Source: Peptoclostridium sp965368085 (GTDB lineage Bacteria > Bacillota > Clostridia > Peptostreptococcales > Peptostreptococcaceae). Taken from it: 64,000 bases of DNA. Positions 1-9,039 of the stretch are shown here, piece after piece (position 1 is the first letter of the stretch; the number at the start of each line of letters is the position of its first letter). Where the stretch lies: NCBI GenBank assembly GCA_965368085.1, contig CBDULP010000004.1, positions 52,239 to 116,238 of the forward strand. Reading direction: 5' to 3'. Both the position numbers and the translations under genes were made by a program. A model generated the notes under the pieces. That model saw only the letters and a program-made list of their open reading frames with translations, was not told the DNA's origin and ran no database searches.

Positions 1-563
1 AGAAAAGTCTTCGATACCAAATCACCACTTAGAGCAGTTATATATGGCTGCATTTTAACATGATAAGACTCATAATCATCTTTTAGAATAATAGCTTTAT
101 TAGGGTGAGACACATCACCATGCATCTTATAAACTACAGCATTACGACCGCGCTTTGTCAATGTCAAATGTTCAGTAGTATACTTCACATCAGCAACTTT
201 TCCTTCGTCCTTTAGAGCTTTCTCAATCATATCATCATAGTTTGTTGTCCAATATGTTGGAATATTAAGCCTCGCTAGAATTCTATGGTTTTCAGTCAAT
301 CTAGCTTCACTCGAAAACTCATCAAGAATCACCTGATTTATCCTATTACGATTTCCATGATTTTCATTAGAGTGATATTGTGCTAAAGATACTAAGTCAC
401 TTTCCTTATCAATATCCAAACCAATTTCCTCTGCCAACGGCCTAAGCAACTCACTCCAATTTACATACCCTGCCGGAATTGACAAACCAGCTCCTGCAAA
501 TATTGCTGCATTCTCGTCTAGTATTTCTTTAACATACTCATTAATAAAAATATCCATTCTCAC
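1..563 (-). CDS. SIR2-family protein, N-terminal part (runs off the left edge)
   Basis: The reading frame enters from the left edge and is open for its whole visible length (about 187 codons). A GTG start at 563 has a GGAGGGG ribosome site 8 bases upstream; an ATG two codons later (557) is possible. The residues show a SIR2-type NAD-binding fold: FAGAGLS near residue 20, TTNYDDM in the middle, and a KMHGD histidine motif near residue 145. SIR2 domains of this bacterial class act as NAD-depleting effectors in several antiphage systems, including Thoeris ThsA, DSR, SIR2-HerA and short-Ago systems. The C-terminal part that would name the system is missing. It follows the four-gene operon at 828-4035 on the same strand, so it may be part of it. 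Confidence 0.8.
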   Translation of the reverse strand, partial: MRMDIFINEYVKEILDENAAIFAGAGLSIPAGYVNWSELLRPLAEEIGLDIDKESDLVSLAQYHSNENHGNRNRINQVILDEFSSEARLTENHRILARLNIPTYWTTNYDDMIEKALKDEGKVADVKYTTEHLTLTKRGRNAVVYKMHGDVSHPNKAIILKDDYESYHVKMQPYITALSGDLVSKTF

Positions 564-610
564 TACCTTATCCCCTCCAAATTAAGAATTTTCAATAATT
601 GATACGCTGT

Positions 611-748
611 TTATATATGCCGCTCTTTCGATCCATTAATTGATCTGTATTCTACTACAGCACCGCTGGAGAAAGCAAATTGAATGGGATATCCTCTGTA
701 CTCATCAAGACTTTTACTATAGATGTTTTTTGAATAATTCTTTCGATT
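611..748 (-). pseudogene. Short open frame without a start, possible gene remnant
   Basis: The 264-base gap between the SIR2 gene and the next gene contains about 45 open codons on the minus strand, ending at TAA 611-613. The frame has protein-like composition (for example EYRGYPIQFAFSSGAVVEYR) but no ATG, GTG or TTG with a ribosome site. It may be the 3' end of a deleted gene. I do not recognise the family. The rest of the gap shows nothing clear. Confidence 0.25.
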
Positions 749-827
749 TCAATTCGCACCACTACTTATATATACAGCCCTACTTGTAAAAACAACGGGC
801 TGGACGGTACTGATATATTATTTGTCC

Positions 828-2270
828 TTACAACTTTAAATAGTTATTTGTACTCATATGATCATCAAATTCTTCAAACTTAACGAGTTTCAATTCTTCA
901 CCCCAAAAATCAGCAAACTCGCTAAATGCTAATATACATTTATTATGATCATTTTCTTTAATTCCCTTTTCAATAATTGAAAATAATTTAGAAAATTTAT
1001 CTTTATTTAGATTTAATCTGTTTTCTATATTTTGTTCAAATTCTTTTCTTTGGACTCTCATAACTTCACATGCTGCTTCACAAAGAGCAATCACTTTCTG
1101 CGCTTCTTTTTCCTTTAGCTCCGCATATTTGAAAATTTCTATACAATTCTGATATACATTTGATGCCGCCATATAACCTGCTATACTTCCAATAACCGCT
1201 CCACCTGGTCCAAAAACAAGCCCTGCAGTTGCTCCTGAATAAACACTAAGCATCGAACTAAAACCCTTTTGTCCCATCTCCTCCATTGCCTTTTCTGCCA
1301 TTATCTCTCCTTTAGCATATTTTAAAACTGTTACTCCCATATCAATGATACCTGCCGCGACTGTTGTAGACGTATTTGCTTTTGCTAAAGAATCAACACC
1401 TGTTTTTTTTGCAACTGCACGGATTCCTGATCCAAGGCCTCCGACCGCACCGCTTTTTACTCCTGCCTTTGTTGTATCTTGAGCGACATTCTCTATTGCT
1501 TCTTGCACTGACATATCCGTTCGGCAGACCTCTACAGAATTTTTTACTATTGATATAGCTCCTCCAATTACTGCACCTGCCGCTGCCGATTGCTTTACAG
1601 ACACCCCAAGCTCTTCCTTAATCTGTTTTATTTCAAATGAATTAGAATATGCATCTGTATCTTTCGTTGCTGATAATGCCTCATCACTAGACGTTCCTCC
1701 AGAAGAAATATTCTTATATTTCAATTCAGGAGTCACATTTTCAGCTGTGTCTATATATTCAGTAGCTTTCAATGTCCCTGTTTCTGCTCTTTTTATCGCG
1801 AGTTCTCTAACTCTATCTGCCTTGTCAGAATTTACAAGTTTCTGCATCCCATTATATTTTTCTTCACTTATCATAAATGTAGCTCTTGATGCACTATTGC
1901 TTGATTTCGCCTGTACTTCCTGTAACACCTTTTCTCCATCTCTTATCAATATATCTGGAGCAGCATGTGGAGAACCCAACTCTGCCGTTGTAACAGCTCT
2001 CACACTAGACTCCTTTACTGCCGCATCTACATTGAATTTTGTCTTTTCAATAATTTCAAATAAATTTCCTTGTTTTATTCCATCCGAAACGTTAAGTAAC
2101 CTTTCCGCCTCTTTTCGCAAAAGACCCATACCCTCAATTGCTTCATCACTTGCCTGAGAATAGTTTTTCGATAAATAATTACCTACTTGGCCTCCTGCAA
2201 AACCCTCTATTCCACATTTATTCTTTGAAGAATTATTTTTCTTCTTTTTCTTAAAAAGCCCCCCAAACAT
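828..2270 (-). CDS. Glycine-zipper protein with PD-(D/E)XK-like motif, function unknown
   Basis: The 480-residue product starts at ATG 2270, not at the longer open frame's 2345, because a GGGAGAG site lies just upstream of 2270 and the previous gene ends at 2284. Residues 1-12 are a Lys-rich tail. Residues 97-125 read GSPHAAPDILIRDGEKV followed by LQEVQAKSS, that is Asp106 then Glu118/Gln120 and Lys122, as in PD-(D/E)XK nucleases or polymorphic-toxin domains. Residues 225-375 hold several Gly/Ala-rich hydrophobic segments of glycine-zipper type, which suggests membrane insertion or pore formation. The C-terminus is a charged coiled coil. It is the last gene of an apparent operon with 2284-4035. 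I recall similar proteins in other bacteria without an assigned role, and nuclease activity is inference only. Confidence 0.75.
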   Translation of the reverse strand: MFGGLFKKKKKNNSSKNKCGIEGFAGGQVGNYLSKNYSQASDEAIEGMGLLRKEAERLLNVSDGIKQGNLFEIIEKTKFNVDAAVKESSVRAVTTAELGSPHAAPDILIRDGEKVLQEVQAKSSNSASRATFMISEEKYNGMQKLVNSDKADRVRELAIKRAETGTLKATEYIDTAENVTPELKYKNISSGGTSSDEALSATKDTDAYSNSFEIKQIKEELGVSVKQSAAAGAVIGGAISIVKNSVEVCRTDMSVQEAIENVAQDTTKAGVKSGAVGGLGSGIRAVAKKTGVDSLAKANTSTTVAAGIIDMGVTVLKYAKGEIMAEKAMEEMGQKGFSSMLSVYSGATAGLVFGPGGAVIGSIAGYMAASNVYQNCIEIFKYAELKEKEAQKVIALCEAACEVMRVQRKEFEQNIENRLNLNKDKFSKLFSIIEKGIKENDHNKCILAFSEFADFWGEELKLVKFEEFDDHMSTNNYLKL

Positions 2271-2283
2271 ACTTATCTCTCCC

Positions 2284-3366
2284 TTAAATTTCTGGCAATG
2301 CCAATGCCTCTCCAATCTTAGGCAAAACACTTTGTGCTTCTTCATCTATATTTCCATCCTGCTTCAACAATGGCGTTTCAAGTAAAATTTTCATTACCTG
2401 AGCCACCTGATATGCCAAGTGAATAGATTTTTTTTCTTCAACTGTCAATTCAGTATAATCTATAACCATTTTCTTTCCTAGTATCCGCCTAATAGCTCTT
2501 TTAAATTTAAATCCAAAACTCCTATCTGGACTATTTTCAAAAGTATTCAACATAATTTCCAACCCATCCAATATGTTTGTCATCTTTTGGTCCATTTGTT
2601 CAGTCACGTCGTAAAATTGATCAGATAATCTGTCTATTGCTCTAAGAACACTACTTGCACATTTCATTTCCTCTGCGGCTTTTTCCGCTTGCGCATACTT
2701 CTTCCTAGCTTCCGCCAAATTTTCCCTTGATTTTGCAGCCATGATCATACCGCCTATAGCTAACACTGGTCCTGCCACAATTCCACCTAAAACTGCAGTT
2801 CCGCCTGCCATTCCCAACCCTCCTGCTGCAAGAGATCCGCCCCCAAACCAAGCCATTGTAGCGTTAGCCGCAGCCGCACCAGATAATGTACTTATCGCTG
2901 TACCAGTCGAAGCAGTAGCAAACATCATGGCTCCTCCATATGATGCTACTCCAGCTAAAGCTCCCGCCCCTAAAGAAGTGAATCCTCCAGCCACTACCTC
3001 ACCTGCTTTCAATGACATTTGTTTCATTTCTCCTAGTTCTTCATCTGTAACATGCAGATATAAATCGCTATCTATAGCTGCTTCTCCTTCTAACTCTACA
3101 TTTTTTACCCTCTCCACCAACTGTATAAATCTTCCAAACTGTCTGTCCCAAATTTCTAATTTTAGTTTTCCTAATTCTGATAACGATTCTGCTGCACTTT
3201 CTCTACATCGCTCCATTTCATACTTCGCATCTTCAAATAACTCTTGTGCTTCTTCAAAAAGCTCCCTTGCTTCTGAATTATTCGAAACAGCCTCCGCTCC
3301 CTTTGCAATTCCTGTAATTCCCCCAATAATTGCAGCACCTGCAAGCAAAAAAGGTAATGGCATCAT
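2284..3366 (-). CDS. Glycine-rich membrane-associated protein, function unknown
   Basis: The 360-residue protein has a hydrophobic N-terminus (PFLLAGAAIIGGITGIAKG), then a coiled coil at about 30-95. A long Gly/Ala/Ser-rich central block follows at about 125-215, including TASTGTAISTLSGAAA and FGGGSLAAGGLGMAGG, and a second helical region runs to the end. Proteins with this very conserved central block are common in bacterial genomes, usually as hypothetical or mislabelled chemotaxis proteins. It has no chemoreceptor signalling domain. Its ATG overlaps the stop of the upstream Cys-cluster gene (ATGA), and the next gene starts 13 bases after its stop, so translation is probably coupled. The composition suggests membrane association or oligomerisation. 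Confidence 0.75.
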   Translation of the reverse strand: MMPLPFLLAGAAIIGGITGIAKGAEAVSNNSEARELFEEAQELFEDAKYEMERCRESAAESLSELGKLKLEIWDRQFGRFIQLVERVKNVELEGEAAIDSDLYLHVTDEELGEMKQMSLKAGEVVAGGFTSLGAGALAGVASYGGAMMFATASTGTAISTLSGAAAANATMAWFGGGSLAAGGLGMAGGTAVLGGIVAGPVLAIGGMIMAAKSRENLAEARKKYAQAEKAAEEMKCASSVLRAIDRLSDQFYDVTEQMDQKMTNILDGLEIMLNTFENSPDRSFGFKFKRAIRRILGKKMVIDYTELTVEEKKSIHLAYQVAQVMKILLETPLLKQDGNIDEEAQSVLPKIGEALALPEI

Positions 3367-3659
3367 TCATTCCTCCTATTCTCTTCAATTAATTTTTTCC
3401 GTAATAAATCACATGATTTGTAATTTAGCATATGGTATTCTTGTAGTGTATATCTTTTTTTAAAAACCAAACTGTACATTTTATCGATATTACAAAATTC
3501 CGGCCTAGTCTCGTATATGGTACATAAATTCGTATTTAAGTCCAAGAATTTACAAATCCCATCGCCTCTGTCCAAATCCTTATACAAATAATTTAGACTT
3601 ATCGATTTACAACATGCCCCACATTTTTTACATTTGAATAAGCTCTTCTGCTCTTCCAT
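3363..3659 (-). CDS. YkgJ-like cysteine-cluster protein
   Basis: A 98-residue protein beginning with CKKCGACCK, followed by ICKFLDLNTNLCTIYETRP and EFCNID. This is the Cys spacing of the YkgJ/UPF0153 family, thought to bind Zn or an Fe-S cluster. The C-terminal half is basic and helical, with one more Cys. The start at 3659 has GAGGAG 12 bases upstream and lies inside the end of the TerB-like gene (32-base overlap). Its stop overlaps the next ATG, so it is the second gene of a tightly coupled four-gene operon. The enzymatic role of the family is not established; a metal-dependent modification of a partner is possible. Confidence 0.75.
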   Translation of the reverse strand: MEEQKSLFKCKKCGACCKSISLNYLYKDLDRGDGICKFLDLNTNLCTIYETRPEFCNIDKMYSLVFKKRYTLQEYHMLNYKSCDLLRKKLIEENRRNE

Positions 3660-4035
3660 ATAAATTTTTTAACTCCTCTATCCATTTTTTTGTTTTCTGG
3701 AACTGTCCATCACCAATTTTAAACATTGTCATTATATTCTCCACTATTTTCTTTTCCTCATCCGCAAATACATCATCTGCAAATACAAGTGCAATTATTT
3801 CCATAAAAATCGCATTTTTTACAGCCCTATCTGCCTTACTAAATTCACCTAAAACATTTTCTAAATTGATCTTTTCTCTAATTATATAATCGCTTTCCGA
3901 CAGCTCTAACTCCCTTCTATACTGTCTAATCATCTCCTTTTCTTCTTCAGCAAAATCATCATCACAATTTGCTATATAATAAGCAACATCCAAAAAATTC
4001 TTTCTTTCTTTTTCATTAAGAATATGCAAAAACAT
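3628..4035 (-). CDS. TerB-like protein
   Basis: A 135-residue all-helical acidic protein with two repeats of an acidic helix-turn motif (NCDDDFAEEEKEMI near residue 30 and ADDVFADEEKKIVENI near residue 90), typical of the TerB fold. TerB domains belong to Ter-type stress and phage-response networks at the membrane and probably bind divalent metal. The start at 4035 has an AGGGG site. It is the first gene of an operon that continues into the Cys-cluster and two glycine-zipper proteins, so it may be the sensor or scaffold of that system. The assignment rests on motif pattern and length. Confidence 0.65.
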   Translation of the reverse strand: MFLHILNEKERKNFLDVAYYIANCDDDFAEEEKEMIRQYRRELELSESDYIIREKINLENVLGEFSKADRAVKNAIFMEIIALVFADDVFADEEKKIVENIMTMFKIGDGQFQKTKKWIEELKNLYGRAEELIQM

Positions 4036-4130
4036 TTTTCATTCCCCTTTTCATTGTTTTTTATCAACATCTCTAAGCTTTAAAAATAAATCCACAAATC
4101 AATTCTCATGAATCTCACTGAAATTGTATT

Positions 4131-7064
4131 CTAAACCCTTTCAATAAACTCGTTGAAATTATCATACTCCTGAAATTTCACCTCATTACCCAATGCTTCA
4201 AAATGCTTGTGACCACATGCTATTTTGCTAATCTCACTCTGCCTTAGTTCTTCGGCAAGTATATTTCCCTTTGTCTCCATTACAAAGTACAGCTTCTCTT
4301 CCCCATTTTTTTCTACAAGTACAGACCAGTCTGGATTGTAGTTTCCAAGTGGTGTTCCTATCTTAAACCATCCCGGAAGTTTTGCATAAACCTTAACGCT
4401 ATTATTCCTTTCGAATTTTTTCGCAAAATCTGCCTCAACGTCAGAGTCGTAAACAATATACTCGTATACAGACTTTTCGCTTTCAATCATGTTTTTAGAC
4501 AGATATCCGAAAAGCTCCTCTTCCTCGAACAGCTCCTGCGCGTAAAATTCCTCGTCACCCATCTTCTGATACTTTATTCCATCTACTATAAAGTATTTCA
4601 TTTTCCTTTGTATTATCAGGCTTACTTCATCCATAAACTTTTGGGGATTGTTCTTGAAATCTTCAAGCCTCCCTGACTCTTTCAGAATTCTAACAAGTGT
4701 TTTCCTTGTAAGGTTTGTCTCATTTTGAAGGTACGTTATTATGTCCGGCAGGGCATATCCCGCATCATCAACCTCTACCGAATACCTGTCGCTTTCTTCT
4801 GCTATTGTCCCGCCAGCATTTATATCCACTTGAGCCTTTGAGTATATGAGCCTAGCCTTGTCGACTTTCAAGCTTTTCATTATCTCTTTTACACATTCCT
4901 CTACAAGCTTTTCCGTATCGAACTCCACTGAATATGTAGTCTTGTATTTTATCCTGTCCCAAAGTTCCTTAAACTCCGGGCTCAAAAACCTTCTCTTGTT
5001 GATTTTTACAGGCTTCTTGTCGGTTGCATTCTTTATGTTGAGGCTTGTCGCAATCTTCTTTATCACATCGACAACCTTTGCCTGGACATGTTCATACTTC
5101 TGCGGAAGCTCGACTCCTCCAGCCTTTAAGTCAACTTTTAAATCATCCGTCACTCTGCCGCTGTCGTCTATGTAATCCCTTTCCTTCATGTAACCCCACA
5201 GTTCTTCCGACGCCTCTTGCTCCAGATACTTGCTCTCCCCGTCTTCTTCAAAAGTTATATTGGCAAATGTGTGCTTTTCGATTATTCCGAATTTTATGCC
5301 CTCTTCTTTTTCTATCTCTTTTTGAAGCGACTTTGCGAAATCCTCATACGATTCGTTCGCCATGACGGTGAGAGTGTTTATGTGGAAGCCATGCTTTCTC
5401 TCTCCGTTTTGATCAACGGCAATTCTTAGGCCTCTTCCTATCTTCTGGCGCTTTGTGAATGAGTCTTTGTTCTCTATCAAAGTACATATCTGGAACACAT
5501 TTGGATTGTCCCATCCTTCTTTAAGTGCTGAATGCGAAAATATAAACTTAAGCTTGGAGTCGAAGCTCAAAAGTTTTTCCTTGTCCTTCATTATCAGAGA
5601 ATATGTATCCTCGTCTGCAATCGTGTTTCCTTTGGTATCCTTCAGTTTTCCCTTTTTATCCTGGGAAAAATATCCGTCGTGTACCGCCTCAACCTCTGTG
5701 TCTACGTCCACGTCTTTAAAGAAGTTGTTGTACTTTGGCTTCTGTATTATATTCTTGTACTCCTCCTCAAACCACTGGGCGTACTTGCCTTTCTGCCTGT
5801 TGCCCTCACTGTCATAATGCCTGTAATTTGCAACTTTGTCTATGAAAAACAAGCTCAGTACCTTTATTCCCTCCTGCTTTAACCTCATTTCCTTTTCGAG
5901 ATGCTCCTCTATTGTCTTCCTTATCTGAGCTCTCTTTATCACGTCATCGTCGACCTCTCCTCTGACTTCTCCAATACTCAGCCTATCCTTGGTTGAAAAG
6001 TCGACATACGCGGCTCCCTCCTCTGCATATATCTCGCTTATCCTGTAGCCGCTGTACTGCTCTCTTTCTCCGGAGACAGCAAAAATGTCATCACCCTTCT
6101 TCACAGTCACTATCTTTCTCTTTATCTTGCCTCGCTCTTTCTTGTCTATCTCAATCTTAGCCTTTATGGGAGAGGTCTTGTTGCTGACACTCACAAGCTT
6201 CATGTACGCATCGTTATTGTGGTCCTTCGACATCAAGCTTGCAACCTCTATTTGCTTTACAAGCTGCCTTTGATATGCGTCTACAGCATCCAGCCTGTAC
6301 ATGAGATTGTGCTTTTCCTTGTGCGTTGCCGAATACCTCAGAGTGCAAAGGGGGTTGAGTGACATTACTGCATCGCTTGCCTTTTTCGTACTTACAGTCG
6401 ACTGCGGCTCGTCTATTATCACTATTGGATTTGTGTCCCTTATAAAGTCCAATGGTCTTAGCCCATTTGTCCTCTCGTGGTCATTGTTTATTATGTTAGT
6501 GTCCTTATTGAACGACTGTATGGTCATCACCATTATCCGTATGTGGTCGCTTGTTGCAAACTCCCTTATGTTTTCAATGCTTTTCGACTTGTACTCATTG
6601 GCCTTGAATATCACATTGTCATAGAGAAGCCTGAAATGCTCGCTCATTATATCTATTGATTTTACAACGCCTTCCTTTATGGCCACTGAAGGGACTACTA
6701 TTATAAACTTTGTAAAACCATACTTTTTGTTTAGCTCGAATATAGACCTGAGGTACACATAAGTCTTTCCTGTTCCTGTCTCCATTTCAACTGTGAAGTG
6801 ATAGTTGTCCTTTTTTATTTTTTCCGACTGCGCAAGCCCGTTTTTTAGCTGAATCTTCCTGACATTTTTGAGTATGTCTTCTTCGTCAAAGTTCGAGTCC
6901 AGCTTGTTGCCTATTCCTAGATTGGTTTCGCTCATCCCCACCTGCCCAAGTAGGTTTGCGACTGTGAAATTCGACTGGACTATAGACTGTCCCTCAAATA
7001 TATTGACAATAGAATCTATGGCTTCTTTCTGGTAGTCTAATTCCGGATTGAATTTAAGCTTCAA
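4131..7064 (-). CDS. Type III restriction enzyme Res subunit
   Basis: A 977-residue superfamily 2 helicase-nuclease. Walker A METGTGKTY lies near residue 115, DEAD-box-like VIIDEPQS near 215, motif III RYSATH near 245, and helicase motif VI QKIGRGLR near 540. The C-terminus carries a PD-(D/E)XK nuclease: NYNPDWSVL, then FVMETKGN. Length and order match Res subunits of type III restriction systems, which translocate or diffuse on DNA and cut when two unmodified sites are met together with Mod. The start is TTG 7064 with GGGGGTG six bases upstream. Mod ends 11 bases before it, so the two are co-transcribed. All motifs are intact and no frameshift is seen. Confidence 0.93.
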   Translation of the reverse strand: MKLKFNPELDYQKEAIDSIVNIFEGQSIVQSNFTVANLLGQVGMSETNLGIGNKLDSNFDEEDILKNVRKIQLKNGLAQSEKIKKDNYHFTVEMETGTGKTYVYLRSIFELNKKYGFTKFIIVVPSVAIKEGVVKSIDIMSEHFRLLYDNVIFKANEYKSKSIENIREFATSDHIRIMVMTIQSFNKDTNIINNDHERTNGLRPLDFIRDTNPIVIIDEPQSTVSTKKASDAVMSLNPLCTLRYSATHKEKHNLMYRLDAVDAYQRQLVKQIEVASLMSKDHNNDAYMKLVSVSNKTSPIKAKIEIDKKERGKIKRKIVTVKKGDDIFAVSGEREQYSGYRISEIYAEEGAAYVDFSTKDRLSIGEVRGEVDDDVIKRAQIRKTIEEHLEKEMRLKQEGIKVLSLFFIDKVANYRHYDSEGNRQKGKYAQWFEEEYKNIIQKPKYNNFFKDVDVDTEVEAVHDGYFSQDKKGKLKDTKGNTIADEDTYSLIMKDKEKLLSFDSKLKFIFSHSALKEGWDNPNVFQICTLIENKDSFTKRQKIGRGLRIAVDQNGERKHGFHINTLTVMANESYEDFAKSLQKEIEKEEGIKFGIIEKHTFANITFEEDGESKYLEQEASEELWGYMKERDYIDDSGRVTDDLKVDLKAGGVELPQKYEHVQAKVVDVIKKIATSLNIKNATDKKPVKINKRRFLSPEFKELWDRIKYKTTYSVEFDTEKLVEECVKEIMKSLKVDKARLIYSKAQVDINAGGTIAEESDRYSVEVDDAGYALPDIITYLQNETNLTRKTLVRILKESGRLEDFKNNPQKFMDEVSLIIQRKMKYFIVDGIKYQKMGDEEFYAQELFEEEELFGYLSKNMIESEKSVYEYIVYDSDVEADFAKKFERNNSVKVYAKLPGWFKIGTPLGNYNPDWSVLVEKNGEEKLYFVMETKGNILAEELRQSEISKIACGHKHFEALGNEVKFQEYDNFNEFIERV

Positions 7065-7075
7065 ATCATCACCCC

Positions 7076-9037
7076 CTATACGCTCATTATCTCTTCAATA
7101 CCATTTCTTCTTAAAATTTGGATAGCGTTAGTCTTAACTGAATCACTTTTAAACCCATTGTCCTTGAAAACTACCCTTATTACCTCAGGGCAGAGCTCTT
7201 CCTTAAGGCTTGCTATGCCTTCAACAACATCAAGCGTTATGTCATCATCAAGACATACAATAAGCGCTCCAAATCCTATACTAAAAATCTTCTTTCCATT
7301 TATTTCAAGCTCTTCAACAGGATAAGTCAAATCAATGCCGTATTTGAGCATTATCTCGTAAAGCACATCCTCTTGAGTCCTTCCATCAACAAAATTGTTT
7401 ATCATGTTGTCAAATGTCAGCTCCAGGTTGTCATAGTCAGGATTCCACTTTTTTAGATTGGAAGAGTCCAGCTTAAACACTTTAAATCCTGTATCCAGAT
7501 TCTCAATACCTTCCTTGTTCTTGTTTTTTTCAACAATCTTGTCTCCAGCTTTCCTGATTCTTTCCTTTCCTATTTCACATATATTCTCATATCCGACCTT
7601 GTAGGCTTCACTTTTTTCATCACAGGGTTCTTGTAGCTGAACCATTATAAATTTTCGTTTGCTTCTATCCTCTATATTGAGCTGCATTACTGCATGGGCT
7701 GTAGCAGCAGAACCCGAGAAAAAGTCGAGAACTACATCCTCCTCTTTAGTTAAAAAACTTATTAAATCACATAAAATTTCCTCATCCTTAGGATAATCAA
7801 AAACTGTAACTCCACCAAATAATTCTCTTAGACGCTTCATTGCAGCACGGTTATCTTTATATATAACACTATATGGAACTTGGTATTCCTTATCCTTAAG
7901 ATACATTTTTCGGCAAGGAACTATATTTTCATCGATTCCAAAATGGATATTTCCTTTCTTTATCTCCTCATTCATCCTCTCGATACTTGAAAAAACCCAT
8001 CCTCTGGCTGGAATTTTACATTTCTTTCCCGTTATCGGATGATAAATATCATACTTAGGTCCGCCACCTCCAGGCCAAGAAATATCAGCAGGAAAATATA
8101 TTCCTCTATTATCTATACACTTATAATGTTTATGTTTTTTTGATGGATGACCATCTGACAAAGACCTATACCATCCAACAAGATCTTTTGATGCCTGCGA
8201 ATAATCTTCCTTGTAAAGTGCCACTAACTCATCTACTTTTTTATATATTTCATCCAATCCTTCCTTTTTTTGTCTCCACACTATTCCATCTTCAAGCAAA
8301 CGACCTTTATTTTTTGCATAGATTACTATATATTCATGAGAATTCGAAATATACTTAGAGTCATTTTTTCTCCCGGCGCTCCATATCATAGCGCTAATAA
8401 AATTCTGTTCCCCAAATAACTCATCACACATCTTTCTTAGATTATTAATTTCTATATCATCAATACTAATAAATATAGCCCCGTCATCACTCAGAAGATT
8501 CTTTGCCAATCTTAGTCTCGGATACATCATATTCAACCAGTCGGTATGGTATCTTCCGCTACCTTCTGAGTTAGTGCTTATCTTTCTTCCTTCCTCATCA
8601 ACCTGTCCTGTTATTTCGAGGTAGTTTCTGAGGTTGTCCCTGTAATCGTCTGGATATACGAAATCCTTCCCCGTATTGTATGGGGGGTCTATGTATATCA
8701 TCTTTATCCTATTGTGGTATGTCTTTTGGAGGAGCTTCAGCACTTCAAGGTTGTCCCCTTCTATATACATATTCTCAGTCGTGTCCCAATTCTTACTTTC
8801 CTCTTTACTCGGCCTTAAAGTCCCAGTGGAAGGCGTCTGTGCAAGCTTTATCGACCTTGACTTCCCATTCCACTCGAATCTATATCTTTCTTGTCTGTCC
8901 TCTATGTACTCTCCTAAAATCTCCTGAAGCCTTTCAAAATCTATTCTGTCCTCGCAAAACGCCTCTGGAAAGAGGTCTTTTATTCTGTTTACATTTTCCG
9001 CCACTATGTCCTTGCTTCTAAAGTCAAGTTTTTGCAC
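7076..9037 (-). CDS. Type III DNA N6-adenine methyltransferase (Mod)
   Basis: A 653-residue beta-class adenine methyltransferase: the catalytic IDPPYNTGKDF motif near residue 117 precedes the SAM-binding motif VLDFFSGSAATAHAV near residue 445. The roughly 300 residues between them hold the target-recognition domain. The protein recognises the target sequence for both methylation and cutting by Res. The start is GTG 9037, directly after the stop of the DUF4391 gene. The middle of the gene (about 7740-8480) is visibly more AT-rich than both ends, fitting replacement of the recognition domain by recombination. No simple-sequence tract suggesting phase variation was seen. Confidence 0.93.
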   Translation of the reverse strand: MQKLDFRSKDIVAENVNRIKDLFPEAFCEDRIDFERLQEILGEYIEDRQERYRFEWNGKSRSIKLAQTPSTGTLRPSKEESKNWDTTENMYIEGDNLEVLKLLQKTYHNRIKMIYIDPPYNTGKDFVYPDDYRDNLRNYLEITGQVDEEGRKISTNSEGSGRYHTDWLNMMYPRLRLAKNLLSDDGAIFISIDDIEINNLRKMCDELFGEQNFISAMIWSAGRKNDSKYISNSHEYIVIYAKNKGRLLEDGIVWRQKKEGLDEIYKKVDELVALYKEDYSQASKDLVGWYRSLSDGHPSKKHKHYKCIDNRGIYFPADISWPGGGGPKYDIYHPITGKKCKIPARGWVFSSIERMNEEIKKGNIHFGIDENIVPCRKMYLKDKEYQVPYSVIYKDNRAAMKRLRELFGGVTVFDYPKDEEILCDLISFLTKEEDVVLDFFSGSAATAHAVMQLNIEDRSKRKFIMVQLQEPCDEKSEAYKVGYENICEIGKERIRKAGDKIVEKNKNKEGIENLDTGFKVFKLDSSNLKKWNPDYDNLELTFDNMINNFVDGRTQEDVLYEIMLKYGIDLTYPVEELEINGKKIFSIGFGALIVCLDDDITLDVVEGIASLKEELCPEVIRVVFKDNGFKSDSVKTNAIQILRRNGIEEIMSV

Positions 9038-9039
9038 TT

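Noticed and set aside
2741..3463. Plus-strand 240-codon frame opposite the glycine-rich protein
   Set aside because: Its Pro/Ala-rich content is the complement of the Gly/Ala-rich gene and it has no ribosome site.
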